Shown: positions 6,023 to 12,512 of the stretch, one piece after another
Layout of the letters: the number at the start of each line of letters is the position of its first letter
Numbering within the stretch: position 1 is the first letter of the stretch
Assembly (NCBI GenBank): GCA_021827225.1
Contig: JAKAXG010000017.1
Coordinates: forward strand, 1 to 17,092
Reading direction: 5' to 3'
Length of the DNA: 17,092 nt
DNA from: Actinomycetes bacterium
GTDB taxonomy: Bacteria; Actinomycetota; Acidimicrobiia; Acidimicrobiales; Palsa-688
Position numbers and translations under genes: made by a program
Notes under the pieces: generated by a model
Told to the model about the DNA's origin: nothing
Database searches by the model: none
What the model saw: only the letters and a program-made list of their open reading frames with translations

Positions 6023-7201
6023 CTAGGCCGCTTTGAGGACCACCTTCTCGCAGCCGTCGGCCTTGTTCTTGAAGATGTCGAATCCGTACGGGGCCCGCTC
6101 CAGGGGGAGGGTGTGGGTGATGATCCGCTCCGGCCGGATTTCTTTGCGTTCGATGCGCTCGAGGAGCCCGGGCATGTACCGCTGCACGTGGCACTGTCCG
6201 GTGCGCAGGGTCAGGGACCGGTTCATCCAGGAACCGCTCGGGAACTTGTCGATGAAGCCCCCGTACACGCCGATCACCGACACCACCCCGCCGCTGCGGC
6301 AGGAGGTGATGGCCTGGCGCAGGGCGTGGGGTCGCTCGGTCTCGGAGCGCATGGCCTGCTTGGTCCGGTCATAGAGGTGGACGTGCGGGCTGCCGTGGGT
6401 GGCCTCCATGCCCACCGCGTCGATGCACTTGTCCGGGCCGCGGCCGCCGGTGAGGTCGAGCAGGGCGGAGCGCACGTCGACGGAGGTGAAGTCGATGGTC
6501 GTGTAGCCCTCGCGCCCCGCCATCTCCAGGCGGTACGGCTCCCGGTCGATGGCGATGACGGAGGCCGCTCCCAGCACCCGGGCGCTGTCCATGGCCAGCT
6601 GGCCGACCGGCCCCGCCCCCCACACCGCCACCACGTCGCCCGGCTGGATGTCGCACATGTCGGCGCCCATGTAGGCGGTGGGCAGGATGTCGGAGAGGAA
6701 CAGCACCTGCTCGTCGGTCAGGTCCGACTCGATCCGCAGGGGGCCCACGTCGGCGAAGGGCACCCGGGCGTACTCCGCCTGGCCGCCGGCGAAGCCGCCG
6801 GTGAGATGGGAGTAACCGAAGATGCCGGCCGTGGGATGGCCGAACAGCTTCTCGGCTATCCCGGCGTTGGGGTTGCTGTTCTCGCAGCACGAGTACAGCT
6901 CGGCCCGGCACGCCGCGCAGGCGCCGCAGGCGATGGGGAACGGGACGACCACCCGGTCGCCGACGCGCAGGCGGTCGGCGGGGACGTCGGGTCCCACCTC
7001 GACGACCTCGCCCATGAACTCGTGGCCGAGCACGTCGCCGTTCTGCATGCTGGGGACGTAGCCGTTCAGCAGGTGCAGGTCCGACCCGCAGATGGCCGTG
7101 CTGGTGATCTTCACGATGGCGTCCCGGCGGTTGAGGATGGTCGGTTCGGGCACGTCCTGAACCTCCACCTTGTTCCGCCCCACCCAGCAGTTGGCCTTCA
7201 T
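6023..7201 (-). CDS. Zinc-dependent alcohol dehydrogenase (formaldehyde-dehydrogenase-like, MDR superfamily)
   Basis: NAD(P)-dependent medium-chain dehydrogenase, 392 aa. The catalytic zinc site is intact: C38 in ICGSDLH, then H60 and E61 in GHEFMGEV. The structural zinc cysteines are C92, C95, C98 and C106. The Rossmann motif is VWGAGPVGQLA (193-203), and D219 at the end of beta-2 favours NAD+. The long insertion before the C-terminal part and the overall shape match the glutathione-independent formaldehyde dehydrogenase-like group (COG1063); the true substrate is unknown. The ATG at 7201 has GAGGAGG upstream and overlaps the SRPBCC stop by 4 bp (ATGA), so the two genes are translationally coupled. 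The stop faces the convergent L,D-transpeptidase gene across about 200 nt of hairpin and repeat DNA. Confidence 0.92.
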   Translation of the reverse strand: MKANCWVGRNKVEVQDVPEPTILNRRDAIVKITSTAICGSDLHLLNGYVPSMQNGDVLGHEFMGEVVEVGPDVPADRLRVGDRVVVPFPIACGACAACRAELYSCCENSNPNAGIAEKLFGHPTAGIFGYSHLTGGFAGGQAEYARVPFADVGPLRIESDLTDEQVLFLSDILPTAYMGADMCDIQPGDVVAVWGAGPVGQLAMDSARVLGAASVIAIDREPYRLEMAGREGYTTIDFTSVDVRSALLDLTGGRGPDKCIDAVGMEATHGSPHVHLYDRTKQAMRSETERPHALRQAITSCRSGGVVSVIGVYGGFIDKFPSGSWMNRSLTLRTGQCHVQRYMPGLLERIERKEIRPERIITHTLPLERAPYGFDIFKNKADGCEKVVLKAA

Positions 7202-8136
7202 CGCCGCGCCTCCTCAGCCAGCTCGTCCCTGGTCGCCGGCCGGGCCGGCCGTTGCGGGAACTCCTGCCGGGCGTGCTTTCCCCCGAGCGCGCCGTCGGAG
7301 CGCACGACCTCTCCGGTCTCCACGACCTGCTTGAACCGCCGCAGGTCGTCGTCGAGGTGCTGCTTGGGCTCCTCCCCGAAGTAGCGGGCCGCCGCCCGGG
7401 CCAGCGCCCCCATGCCCCGGTAGCGCAGGGTGACCCGCACCTCCGTGCCCTGCTCGCCGGGGGCCGGCTTGAACTCGACCCGGCCCTCGTTGTGCACATC
7501 GGCCTGCTCGGTGGCCCGCCAGGAGATGTGCCGGCCCGGCTCGTCCTCGACGATCTCGGCGTCCCACTCCACCGTGCGGCCGAACGGGGCGGTGGCCCGC
7601 CAGTGGCTGCGCCGGGAGTCGATGACCTGCACCGAGTCGAGATGGGCCATGAAGCGGGGCAGGTTGGCCAGGTCGCGCCAGTACGCGTACACCTCCGCCG
7701 GCGGCTTGCCCACGGTGGTGCTGCCCGCCGCGAAAGTGTCGCTCTCCGCGTGCTTGCCGGTCGCCGCTGCGTAGAGGTCCACCGCTGTGATCGCCGCCAC
7801 CGCGCCGGCGGTGGCGATCGTGCGGGCGGTGGCCCGGCCGCCCCGCCCGATGATCGACCGGCCGAGCAGGGCCAGGTCCATGCCGTCGCCCAGCACCCGC
7901 GCCCACAGCATCCAGCGGCGGGGGAAGCTGAGGAGGCCGGCGGCCACGCCCAGTTCGCGGGCGCCAACGGCCGCCAGGGTCAGTCGGCTGGCCCGGGACT
8001 CCCCGATGCCGATCATTTCGGCCATGCGGGCGGACGCCGCCACCGGGGGGATCCCCAGGCCTACGCTCGCCACACCGAGCACCGTGGGCCAGTCGATCGG
8101 GCGCGCCGCGGGTGGGCGGCTGGACACTGTTGTCAT
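7198..8136 (-). CDS. Membrane-associated SRPBCC (cyclase/dehydrase-type) protein
   Basis: Two-part protein of 312 aa. Residues 17-125 are rich in hydrophobic segments (VLGVASVGLGIPPVAASA, LAAVGARELGVAAGLLSF, TIATAGAVAAITAVDLYAA) and look like a small membrane domain. Residues about 135-275 form a START/SRPBCC domain (TTVGKPPAEVYAYWRDLANLPRF start, GRHISWRATEQADVHNEGRVEF middle), a helix-grip fold that binds hydrophobic ligands. The tail is charged. The ATG at 8136 is preferred over an upstream TTG at 8142 because AGGAAGG (8143-8149) lies 6 nt before the ATG but directly abuts the TTG. It is coupled to the zinc alcohol dehydrogenase by a 4-bp overlap, a pairing that suggests ligand or membrane delivery for that enzyme (inference). 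Confidence 0.85.
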   Translation of the reverse strand: MTTVSSRPPAARPIDWPTVLGVASVGLGIPPVAASARMAEMIGIGESRASRLTLAAVGARELGVAAGLLSFPRRWMLWARVLGDGMDLALLGRSIIGRGGRATARTIATAGAVAAITAVDLYAAATGKHAESDTFAAGSTTVGKPPAEVYAYWRDLANLPRFMAHLDSVQVIDSRRSHWRATAPFGRTVEWDAEIVEDEPGRHISWRATEQADVHNEGRVEFKPAPGEQGTEVRVTLRYRGMGALARAAARYFGEEPKQHLDDDLRRFKQVVETGEVVRSDGALGGKHARQEFPQRPARPATRDELAEEARR

Positions 8137-8236
8137 CGGCAACCTTCCTGCCCGCCCACGCCTGCGGAATTCGGGCGCAGGTGACCCTTCCCCCGTCGGG
8201 GCCCGGCAAACTCGGGACGGAGCCGGCGGGGGAGGG

Positions 8237-8250
8237 CGGCGCCGGCGCCG
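8237..8250. repeat. 14-bp perfect GC palindrome just after the transporter stop
   Basis: CGGCGCCGGCGCCG lies 2 nt beyond the stop of the minus-strand transporter gene, in the 116-nt gap before the SRPBCC gene. It may act as a weak terminator stem, but it is pure GC and has no T-tract. No convincing promoter for the SRPBCC gene could be picked out in the rest of the gap. Confidence 0.3.
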
Positions 8251-8252
8251 GC

Positions 8253-9194
8253 CTACCGGCGGAGCGACCCGCTGCCGCTCAGGGCTTCGCTATCCAAGGC
8301 GATGGCGGTCTGGGCGGCCTGCACCAGCGGCGAGCGGTCGAGCGCGGCCACCCCCAGCCCGATGCAGGAGACGCCGACGACCAGGGCGGCGACGGCCGCC
8401 GGGCCCAGCGCCCCCAGCTGCTCGCCGAAGGCCAGCACGGCGATCAACGACCCGCAGAGCGGCTCGCCGATGTCCAGCAACGGGAGCGAGACGGCGAGCG
8501 GCCCGGCCCGGTAGGCGTTCTGCGCCAGGGACATGCCGACCAGACCGATCGCGGCCAGGGCCCACGGCTGCCAGCTGCGCAGCGCCCACAGACCGTGGGC
8601 GGCGAACTGCTGGGTGGTGGCCTTGGTCACCACCGACAGCAGACCGAAGGTGGCGCCGGCCGCCGCGGCCAGGCCGCTGGTGCGGGCCAGGGCCGAGCTG
8701 CGGGCCGTGGCCGAGACCACCACGACCACGAAGACGGCCACCAGCGCGAACAGCAGCCACCACACCCCGGCGCCGGCCTGGATGGTCCTGTCGCTCGGAC
8801 GGATGGTGGCCACCACGGTGGCCAGACCGACGGTGACCAGCACGATGCCGGTCCACTCCCGCCGGCCCAGCCGCTTGCCGGCGATGAACGCCGCCAGGGG
8901 CAGGGCGAAGGGCAGCTCGGCGACGATGAGTGGCTGTACCAGCACCACCGGCGCCACCGAGAGGGCGCCGGCCTCCATGGCGAAACCGAGGATGGAGGCC
9001 AGCAGCCCGGCCAGCCATAGCGGGTCGCGGGCCGCCCGGACGACCAGGCCGGCGTCGACCCGGCCGGCGCCGGCGGCCAGGCGGGTGGGTGGCTGGCGGC
9101 GGACGGCGTCCATCTGCGCCACGTTGGACACGCCGAAGGAGGCGGCTGCGCCCAGGGCCAGGGCGATCGCCAGCCCCGTGTGGGTGCCGGTCAC
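8253..9194 (-). CDS. DMT/EamA-type multi-pass transporter
   Basis: Integral membrane protein of 313 aa with about nine or ten predicted hydrophobic helices, for example 5-27, 58-80, 82-106, 114-130 and 140-161, then four or five more to about 295. Two similar halves, each with the PLxVAELPFALPLAAFIAGKRL / PLLDIGEPLCGSLIAVLAFGE pattern, fit the duplicated EamA architecture of drug/metabolite transporters. The substrate is not predictable. The GTG at 9194 is supported by AAGGAGG at 9203-9209 on this strand, 8 nt upstream. A hairpin at 9280-9309 separates it from the upstream minus-strand gene, so it probably has its own promoter in the AT-rich stretch 9210-9262. Confidence 0.82.
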   Translation of the reverse strand: MTGTHTGLAIALALGAAASFGVSNVAQMDAVRRQPPTRLAAGAGRVDAGLVVRAARDPLWLAGLLASILGFAMEAGALSVAPVVLVQPLIVAELPFALPLAAFIAGKRLGRREWTGIVLVTVGLATVVATIRPSDRTIQAGAGVWWLLFALVAVFVVVVVSATARSSALARTSGLAAAAGATFGLLSVVTKATTQQFAAHGLWALRSWQPWALAAIGLVGMSLAQNAYRAGPLAVSLPLLDIGEPLCGSLIAVLAFGEQLGALGPAAVAALVVGVSCIGLGVAALDRSPLVQAAQTAIALDSEALSGSGSLRR

Positions 9195-9209
9195 GGCCGG
9201 TTCCTCCTT

Positions 9210-9262
9210 CTCACGAATAATTAAGGTATCCCCAGTCCGACCGTTGCGGGGAAAACTATTTC
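9210..9262 (-). promoter_or_regulatory. AT-rich promoter region of the transporter gene
   Basis: This is the most AT-rich stretch for kilobases. Read on the minus strand it contains TACCTTAATTATTC close upstream of the Shine-Dalgarno, and TTTTCCCC further up. TACCTT is a plausible -10, but no good -35 lies 17 nt away. A TCCCC...GGGGA dyad (9229-9233 with 9248-9252) is also present. The exact elements are uncertain. Confidence 0.35.
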
Positions 9263-9279
9263 CTTTCGGGCAGACGCGA

Positions 9280-9309
9280 AGCGACCCGGGAGGTGTCTCC
9301 CGGGTCGCT
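9280..9309 (-). terminator. Strong hairpin terminator downstream of the two-TM protein gene
   Basis: A perfect 13-bp stem, AGCGACCCGGGAG (9280-9292) with 9297-9309, closes a GTGT loop. It sits 48 nt beyond the stop of the minus-strand gene ending at 9358 and before the next minus-strand gene. There is no U-tract, but stem strength and position fit an intrinsic terminator of the high-GC type. Confidence 0.7.
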
Positions 9310-9357
9310 GTCGGTTGCCGTCCCGGCGGGAAGGGGGTTCCGCCGGCGGCAGGGGGA

Positions 9358-9960
9358 TCAGGCGGCTGCCTGGGCCTGGGCCACGCCCAGGTGGCCGGCG
9401 AGGAGCTCCTCAGCGGGGCTGACCTTGCGCAGGTGCCAGAAGCCGAGGGCGGTGAGGACCAGCATGATCCCGGCGGCCACGAAGCTGACGATGGCGGCGA
9501 CCAGAGCGATCTGGCCCATCTCCCAGAAGGCGTAGGCCTCGAGCAGCAGGCCCCGCAGCGTGGTGCCCTGGAACACGGTGGTCTGCAGAGCCTTGAGCTG
9601 GGTGGCCTGGGCGCTGCCGGCGGGGGCGGCCTGGGCCGCCGCGCTCACCTTGGAGTACACGCCGCCGTAGGGCATCTCCGCCAGGTGCACGGCGATGAAG
9701 TGGTCGGCGTAGGCCTTGGCGGCCGGGCCCGACAGGACCTCCTGGCCGGCGAACTGGTTCAGGTAGGGGCCGATCTTGGGGCTGGCGAGCGAGGAGCTGC
9801 CCCGGGCCGGAACCATGATCTGCTGCTGGGCCAGCTGGGTGCGCACGTTGGAGTTGGCGAAGTTGTGGCCCCACATCAGCAGGGCACCGGCCACGATCAG
9901 AACGATGGTGACCACCAAACCGCCGGCGCTGAGAAGGGTGTCGAAGGTCTTGCGACGCAT
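9358..9960 (-). CDS. Small two-TM membrane protein of unknown function
   Basis: I do not recognise a named family. The 200-aa protein has a short basic N-terminus (MRRK), a first hydrophobic helix (about 10-31), a loop of about 115 residues (32-148), a second helix (about 150-174) and a short cytoplasmic tail (HLRKVSPAEELLAG...). The basic N-terminus predicts that the loop lies outside the membrane. The loop has FANSNVRTQLAQQQI (34-48) directly after TM1 and no cysteines, arguing against a redox or metal role. The ATG at 9960 is chosen because AAAGGAG lies 8 nt upstream; a longer in-frame start at 10041 would run through the candidate promoter. The gene is divergent from an SDR gene across a region with two DosR-like boxes, so it may be stress- or hypoxia-regulated (inference). 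Confidence 0.8.
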   Translation of the reverse strand: MRRKTFDTLLSAGGLVVTIVLIVAGALLMWGHNFANSNVRTQLAQQQIMVPARGSSSLASPKIGPYLNQFAGQEVLSGPAAKAYADHFIAVHLAEMPYGGVYSKVSAAAQAAPAGSAQATQLKALQTTVFQGTTLRGLLLEAYAFWEMGQIALVAAIVSFVAAGIMLVLTALGFWHLRKVSPAEELLAGHLGVAQAQAAA

Positions 9961-10013
9961 GGTTAGGGCTCCTTTGGATCCGGCAGCGGAGGCCCCGCTG
10001 CCCGCTCCGTGCT

Positions 10014-10032
10014 TTCTTATTGCAGGTTCATA
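10014..10032 (-). promoter_or_regulatory. Candidate -10 elements for the two-TM protein gene
   Basis: On the minus strand, TATGAA (10032-10027) and TAAGAA (10019-10014) are the only AT-rich hexamers between the gene and the DosR-like boxes. With TATGAA as the -10, the proximal box would lie just upstream of the -35 position, the usual place for an activator site. There is no good -35 hexamer. Confidence 0.3.
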
Positions 10033-10059
10033 CTCAGGCATCCCGCCGCTCGTGCATCA

Positions 10060-10073
10060 GGGCACAAGGTCCC
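10060..10073. promoter_or_regulatory. DosR/DevR-like box 1
   Basis: GGGCACAAGGTCCC matches box 2 at 11 of 14 positions and keeps the GGG...GGTCCC ends of DosR-type sites. Its centre is 23 bp from that of box 2, about two helical turns, as expected for tandem binding on one face of the DNA. The DosR assignment is inference from motif similarity. Confidence 0.45.
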
Positions 10074-10082
10074 CAAAACCGG

Positions 10083-10096
10083 GGGACCAAAGTCCC
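10083..10096. promoter_or_regulatory. DosR/DevR-like box 2
   Basis: GGGACCAAAGTCCC agrees at 13 of 14 positions with the mycobacterial DosR core GGGACTWWAGTCCC, and it is itself a dyad (GGGAC/GTCCC). It sits just upstream of the expected -35 region of the SDR promoter, where an activator would act. No dosR/dosS gene is in the window. Confidence 0.55.
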
Positions 10097-10125
10097 CGGG
10101 CCGGGTCCGGCCGGCGCCGTGCCGC

Positions 10126-10138
10126 TACCTTCATGGCG
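10126..10138 (+). promoter_or_regulatory. -10 element for the SDR gene, probably leaderless
   Basis: TACCTT (10126-10131) ends 7 nt before the ATG at 10139. No Shine-Dalgarno is present. The -35 position (about 10103-10108, GGGTCC) is poor, which suits an activator-dependent promoter next to the DosR-like boxes. The spacing also argues for the start at 10139 rather than the in-frame ATG at 10133. Confidence 0.45.
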
Positions 10139-10897
10139 ATGACGACTCGAGATCCCCAGTTCGATCTGTCCGGCCGGGTCGCGCTGATCACCGGCGGCAG
10201 TCGCGGTCTCGGCTACCAGATGGTGCGCAGCTTCGCCGAGCGCGGAGCCGACGTGGTGGTGGCCAGCCGGAAGCTGGACAACTGCGAGCGGGTGGCCGAG
10301 GAGGTCCGCGGCCTCGGCCGCCAGGCGTTGGCCCTGTCGGTGCACGCCGCCAGGTGGGACTCGATCGACGCCCTGATCGAAGCCGCCTACGACCGGTTCG
10401 GGCGCATCGACATCCTGGTCAACAACGCCGGCATGAGCCCGCCCATGCCCAGCCACGAGGTCACCGAGCAGCTCTTCGACAGCGTGGTGGGCCTCAACTT
10501 CAAGGGACCGTTCCGGCTGGCCAGCCAGGTCGCCAAGCGCATGTACGACGGTGACGGGGGAGTGATCATCAACGTCTCTTCCTCCGGTTCCCTCCTGCCG
10601 CTGCCCCACGTCGTCCCCTACGGCAGCGCCAAGGCCGCCCTCAACCACATGACCCGCTCGCTGGCTGCGGAGTACGGGCCCCGGGTGAGGGTCAACACGC
10701 TCTGCCCGGGGCCGTTCCTCACCGACATCTCCCAGGCGTGGACCCCCGAGCAGCGCGAGCATGCGGACAACGCCCTGGGCCGCCCCGGCCGCCCCGAGGA
10801 GATCATCAGCGCCGCCCTGTTCCTGGCCAGCCCGGCGTCGAGCTTCGTGACCGGGTCCCTGGTCCGGGTGGACGGCGGCTCGCCGGCCAGCCAGTAG
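10139..10897 (+). CDS. Short-chain dehydrogenase/reductase (classical SDR)
   Basis: NAD(P)-dependent oxidoreductase of 252 aa, the usual classical SDR length. The cofactor motif is TGGSRGLG (18-25), the structural NNAG is at 95-98, and the catalytic tetrad is complete: N120, S148, Y161 and K165 (YGSAK). R44 after beta-2 (VVASRK) suggests NADPH preference. The C-terminal PGPFLTDIS and FVTGSLVRVDGG segments are typical. Overall similarity is to 3-oxoacyl-ACP reductase or gluconate 5-dehydrogenase-like enzymes; the substrate is unknown. Two ATGs are possible (10133, 10139); 10139 is preferred because of -10 spacing. An amidohydrolase gene follows after 11 nt, so the pair is probably one transcript. 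Expression may be controlled by the DosR-like boxes upstream. Confidence 0.92.
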   Translation: MTTRDPQFDLSGRVALITGGSRGLGYQMVRSFAERGADVVVASRKLDNCERVAEEVRGLGRQALALSVHAARWDSIDALIEAAYDRFGRIDILVNNAGMSPPMPSHEVTEQLFDSVVGLNFKGPFRLASQVAKRMYDGDGGVIINVSSSGSLLPLPHVVPYGSAKAALNHMTRSLAAEYGPRVRVNTLCPGPFLTDISQAWTPEQREHADNALGRPGRPEEIISAALFLASPASSFVTGSLVRVDGGSPASQ

Positions 10898-10908
10898 GGA
10901 ACCGCCCG

Positions 10909-11970
10909 GTGGCCTTCGTGGACCACCACGTGCACTTCCTGGCCACCGCCGCCGCCAGGTTGTCAGTCGACCTGACAACTGCCCGTCGCATGGCCGACCT
11001 GGTCGAGGCCCTGGCCGCCGCCGGCGGAGCCGGATGGCTGCGCGGATGGGGCTACGACGAGTGGCTGCTGGCCGAGCGGCGCCACCCCACCCGGGCCGAC
11101 CTGGACCTGGCCGGCAGTCGGCGCCCCCTCGTCGTGCACCACCGCACCGGCCACGCCGCCGTGCTCAACTCGCTGGCCCTGCGGGAGATAGGCGCGCCCG
11201 ACCATCCCGACGGGGTGCTGTTCGACCGCCAGGACCTGCTCGGCCGGGTTCCCCGCCTGGCGCCCGCCGACCTCGCCGGGGCGGCCCGGTCGGTGAGCCG
11301 CGACTGGACGGCCGCCGGCATCGGGGCGTTCGTGGACGCCACCCACACGAACGGGCCGGCGGAGCTGGAGCTGCTGGCCGGCTGGTGCCGGGAGGGGGTG
11401 GTGGTCCAGGACGTGACCGCCATGGTGGCCCCGGCGCAGGCCCCCCGCTTCGCCGGCTACGGCACCCGGGTGGGCCCGGTGCGCGTCGGGCCCGTCAAGA
11501 TCATGCCGGCCGGGCCGGGACCGGCGCTGCGCCGGCAGGTGGAGGCGGCCCACGGGCTGGGCTATCCCGTCGCCGTCCACGTCATGGACATCGACGTGCT
11601 GGACGCCACGCTGGACGCCCTGGAAGCCTCGCCCCCGCCGGCCGGGACCCGCGACCGCATCGAGCACCACTCCCTCAGCCTTCCCGAGCAGATCCCCCGG
11701 GTGGCTGCCACCGGGGCGGTGGTGGTGGTCAACCCGTCGTTCCTGCTGCACCGGCGCCGCAAGTACGAGCAGCAGCTGTCGGCGGTCGAGCGGGGCTGGC
11801 TCGTCCGCATCCGCTCCCTCCTTGACGCCGGCATCACCGTCCGGGCCGGGTCGGATTCGCCGGTCACCCCGGCGGTGCCGGCAGAGATGATGGCGGCCGC
11901 CACCGGGCACCCTTTTTCCCCGGAAGAGAGCGTGGACGAGGAGACGGCGGCGGCCCTGCTCCGGCCCTGA
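10909..11970 (+). CDS. Compact metal-dependent amidohydrolase (YtcJ/amidohydrolase-3-like)
   Basis: Hydrolase with a metal-loaded TIM barrel, 353 aa. The ligand set looks complete: HxH H7/H9 in FVDHHVHFL, K197 in GPVKIMP, H224 in VAVHVMD, H253 or H254 in IEHHSL, and D316 in RAGSDSP. The IEHHSL and AGSDSP segments resemble the YtcJ/NfdA group (amide or carbamate hydrolases). Members of that group are normally ~500 aa or more, with a beta-sandwich built from both termini. Here the protein starts at the first metal motif and stops shortly after the last, so that domain is missing. The GTG at 10909 lies 11 nt after the SDR stop; the only ribosome-site-like sequence is a weak AGGGA. The SDR and this enzyme probably act in one short pathway, which is unknown. 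The gene is convergent with cinA, 17 nt away, with no terminator visible. Confidence 0.8.
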   Translation: MAFVDHHVHFLATAAARLSVDLTTARRMADLVEALAAAGGAGWLRGWGYDEWLLAERRHPTRADLDLAGSRRPLVVHHRTGHAAVLNSLALREIGAPDHPDGVLFDRQDLLGRVPRLAPADLAGAARSVSRDWTAAGIGAFVDATHTNGPAELELLAGWCREGVVVQDVTAMVAPAQAPRFAGYGTRVGPVRVGPVKIMPAGPGPALRRQVEAAHGLGYPVAVHVMDIDVLDATLDALEASPPPAGTRDRIEHHSLSLPEQIPRVAATGAVVVVNPSFLLHRRRKYEQQLSAVERGWLVRIRSLLDAGITVRAGSDSPVTPAVPAEMMAAATGHPFSPEESVDEETAAALLRP

Positions 11971-11987
11971 GCGTCACCGTCGGAGGC

Positions 11988-12443
11988 TCACAGCCCCAGT
12001 CGCTCGGCCAGGATGTCCACCGCCCGGGCGCAGGCCTGCGCGCAGATGTCGCCCGGCTCGCCCTCGAAGTGCAGCTTCACCGGCGGCCCCAGCGTCTCGG
12101 GCCAGGTGGCCAGCCAGACCGTTCCGGGCGGCTGCCCGTCCTGCTCGTCGGGCCCGCCGACGCCGGTGACGGCCACGGCCACGTCGGCGTCGGTCAACTT
12201 GACCACCCCGGCGGCCATGGCCGCGGCCGCCTCGGCGCTGACCACCGGGCCGGGCGGGACGTCCAGGACCTGGTGCTTGACGTGGCGGGAGTAGGCCACC
12301 ACGCCGCCCCGGAACCACGCGCTCGAGCCCGAGGCCCTGGCGAACTCGCTGGCCAGCATCCCGCCTGTGAGCGACTCGGCCACCGCCAGGGCCTGGTCGT
12401 GGTCCTGCAGGGCCTTGCCTATCCGGTCGGCTGCTTCGTTCAT
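11988..12443 (-). CDS. pncC: CinA C-terminal domain protein, nicotinamide-nucleotide amidase (PncC)
   Basis: Stand-alone CinA-C domain, 151 aa, deamidating nicotinamide mononucleotide to nicotinate mononucleotide in the pyridine-nucleotide salvage cycle. AESLTGG (22-28) carries the catalytic serine S24. Y51 in VVAYS and K56 in the following RHVK match the E. coli PncC residues, including the 27-residue Ser-Tyr spacing. TGVGGP (93-98) is the conserved glycine loop. The N-terminal MoCF-like domain of full CinA is absent, as in PncC. The ATG at 12443 is preceded closely by GGAAGAGGGG. It lies downstream of xfp on the same strand, separated by 69 nt containing a GC-rich hairpin, so cotranscription is possible but would be attenuated. 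Confidence 0.9.
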   Translation of the reverse strand: MNEAADRIGKALQDHDQALAVAESLTGGMLASEFARASGSSAWFRGGVVAYSRHVKHQVLDVPPGPVVSAEAAAAMAAGVVKLTDADVAVAVTGVGGPDEQDGQPPGTVWLATWPETLGPPVKLHFEGEPGDICAQACARAVDILAERLGL

Positions 12444-12456
12444 CCCCTCTTCCGTA

Positions 12457-12492
12457 CCCGCCGGACGGCCGCCGGGAACGGCCGCCGGCGGG
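12457..12492 (-). terminator. GC-rich hairpin after xfp
   Basis: An outer stem of 8 bp (CCCGCCGG 12457-12464 with 12485-12492) and an inner stem of 5 bp (GGCCG 12467-12471 with 12479-12483) surround a 7-nt loop. It lies 21 nt past the xfp stop and before the cinA-type gene. There is no T-tract. It is a likely terminator or partial attenuator of xfp transcripts. Confidence 0.5.
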
Positions 12493-12512
12493 GACGGGGG
12501 CTGGACATCCCG

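Noticed and set aside
6113..7384. A 423-codon plus-strand open frame opposite the zinc alcohol dehydrogenase
   Set aside because: Shadow frame of a gene with a complete zinc and NAD site on the minus strand. No homology pattern is visible in it.
8137..8142. TTG at 8142 as the start of the SRPBCC gene
   Set aside because: The AGGAAGG ribosome site directly abuts it, leaving no spacing, whereas the ATG at 8136 has 6 nt.
10068..10097. GGTCCCC/GGGGACC and GGGGAC/GTCCCC hairpins read as terminators or a riboswitch
   Set aside because: They sit between divergent genes upstream of both starts and upstream of the likely transcription start of the SDR gene, so they would not be transcribed as leader RNA. 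A DNA-binding site explains them better.
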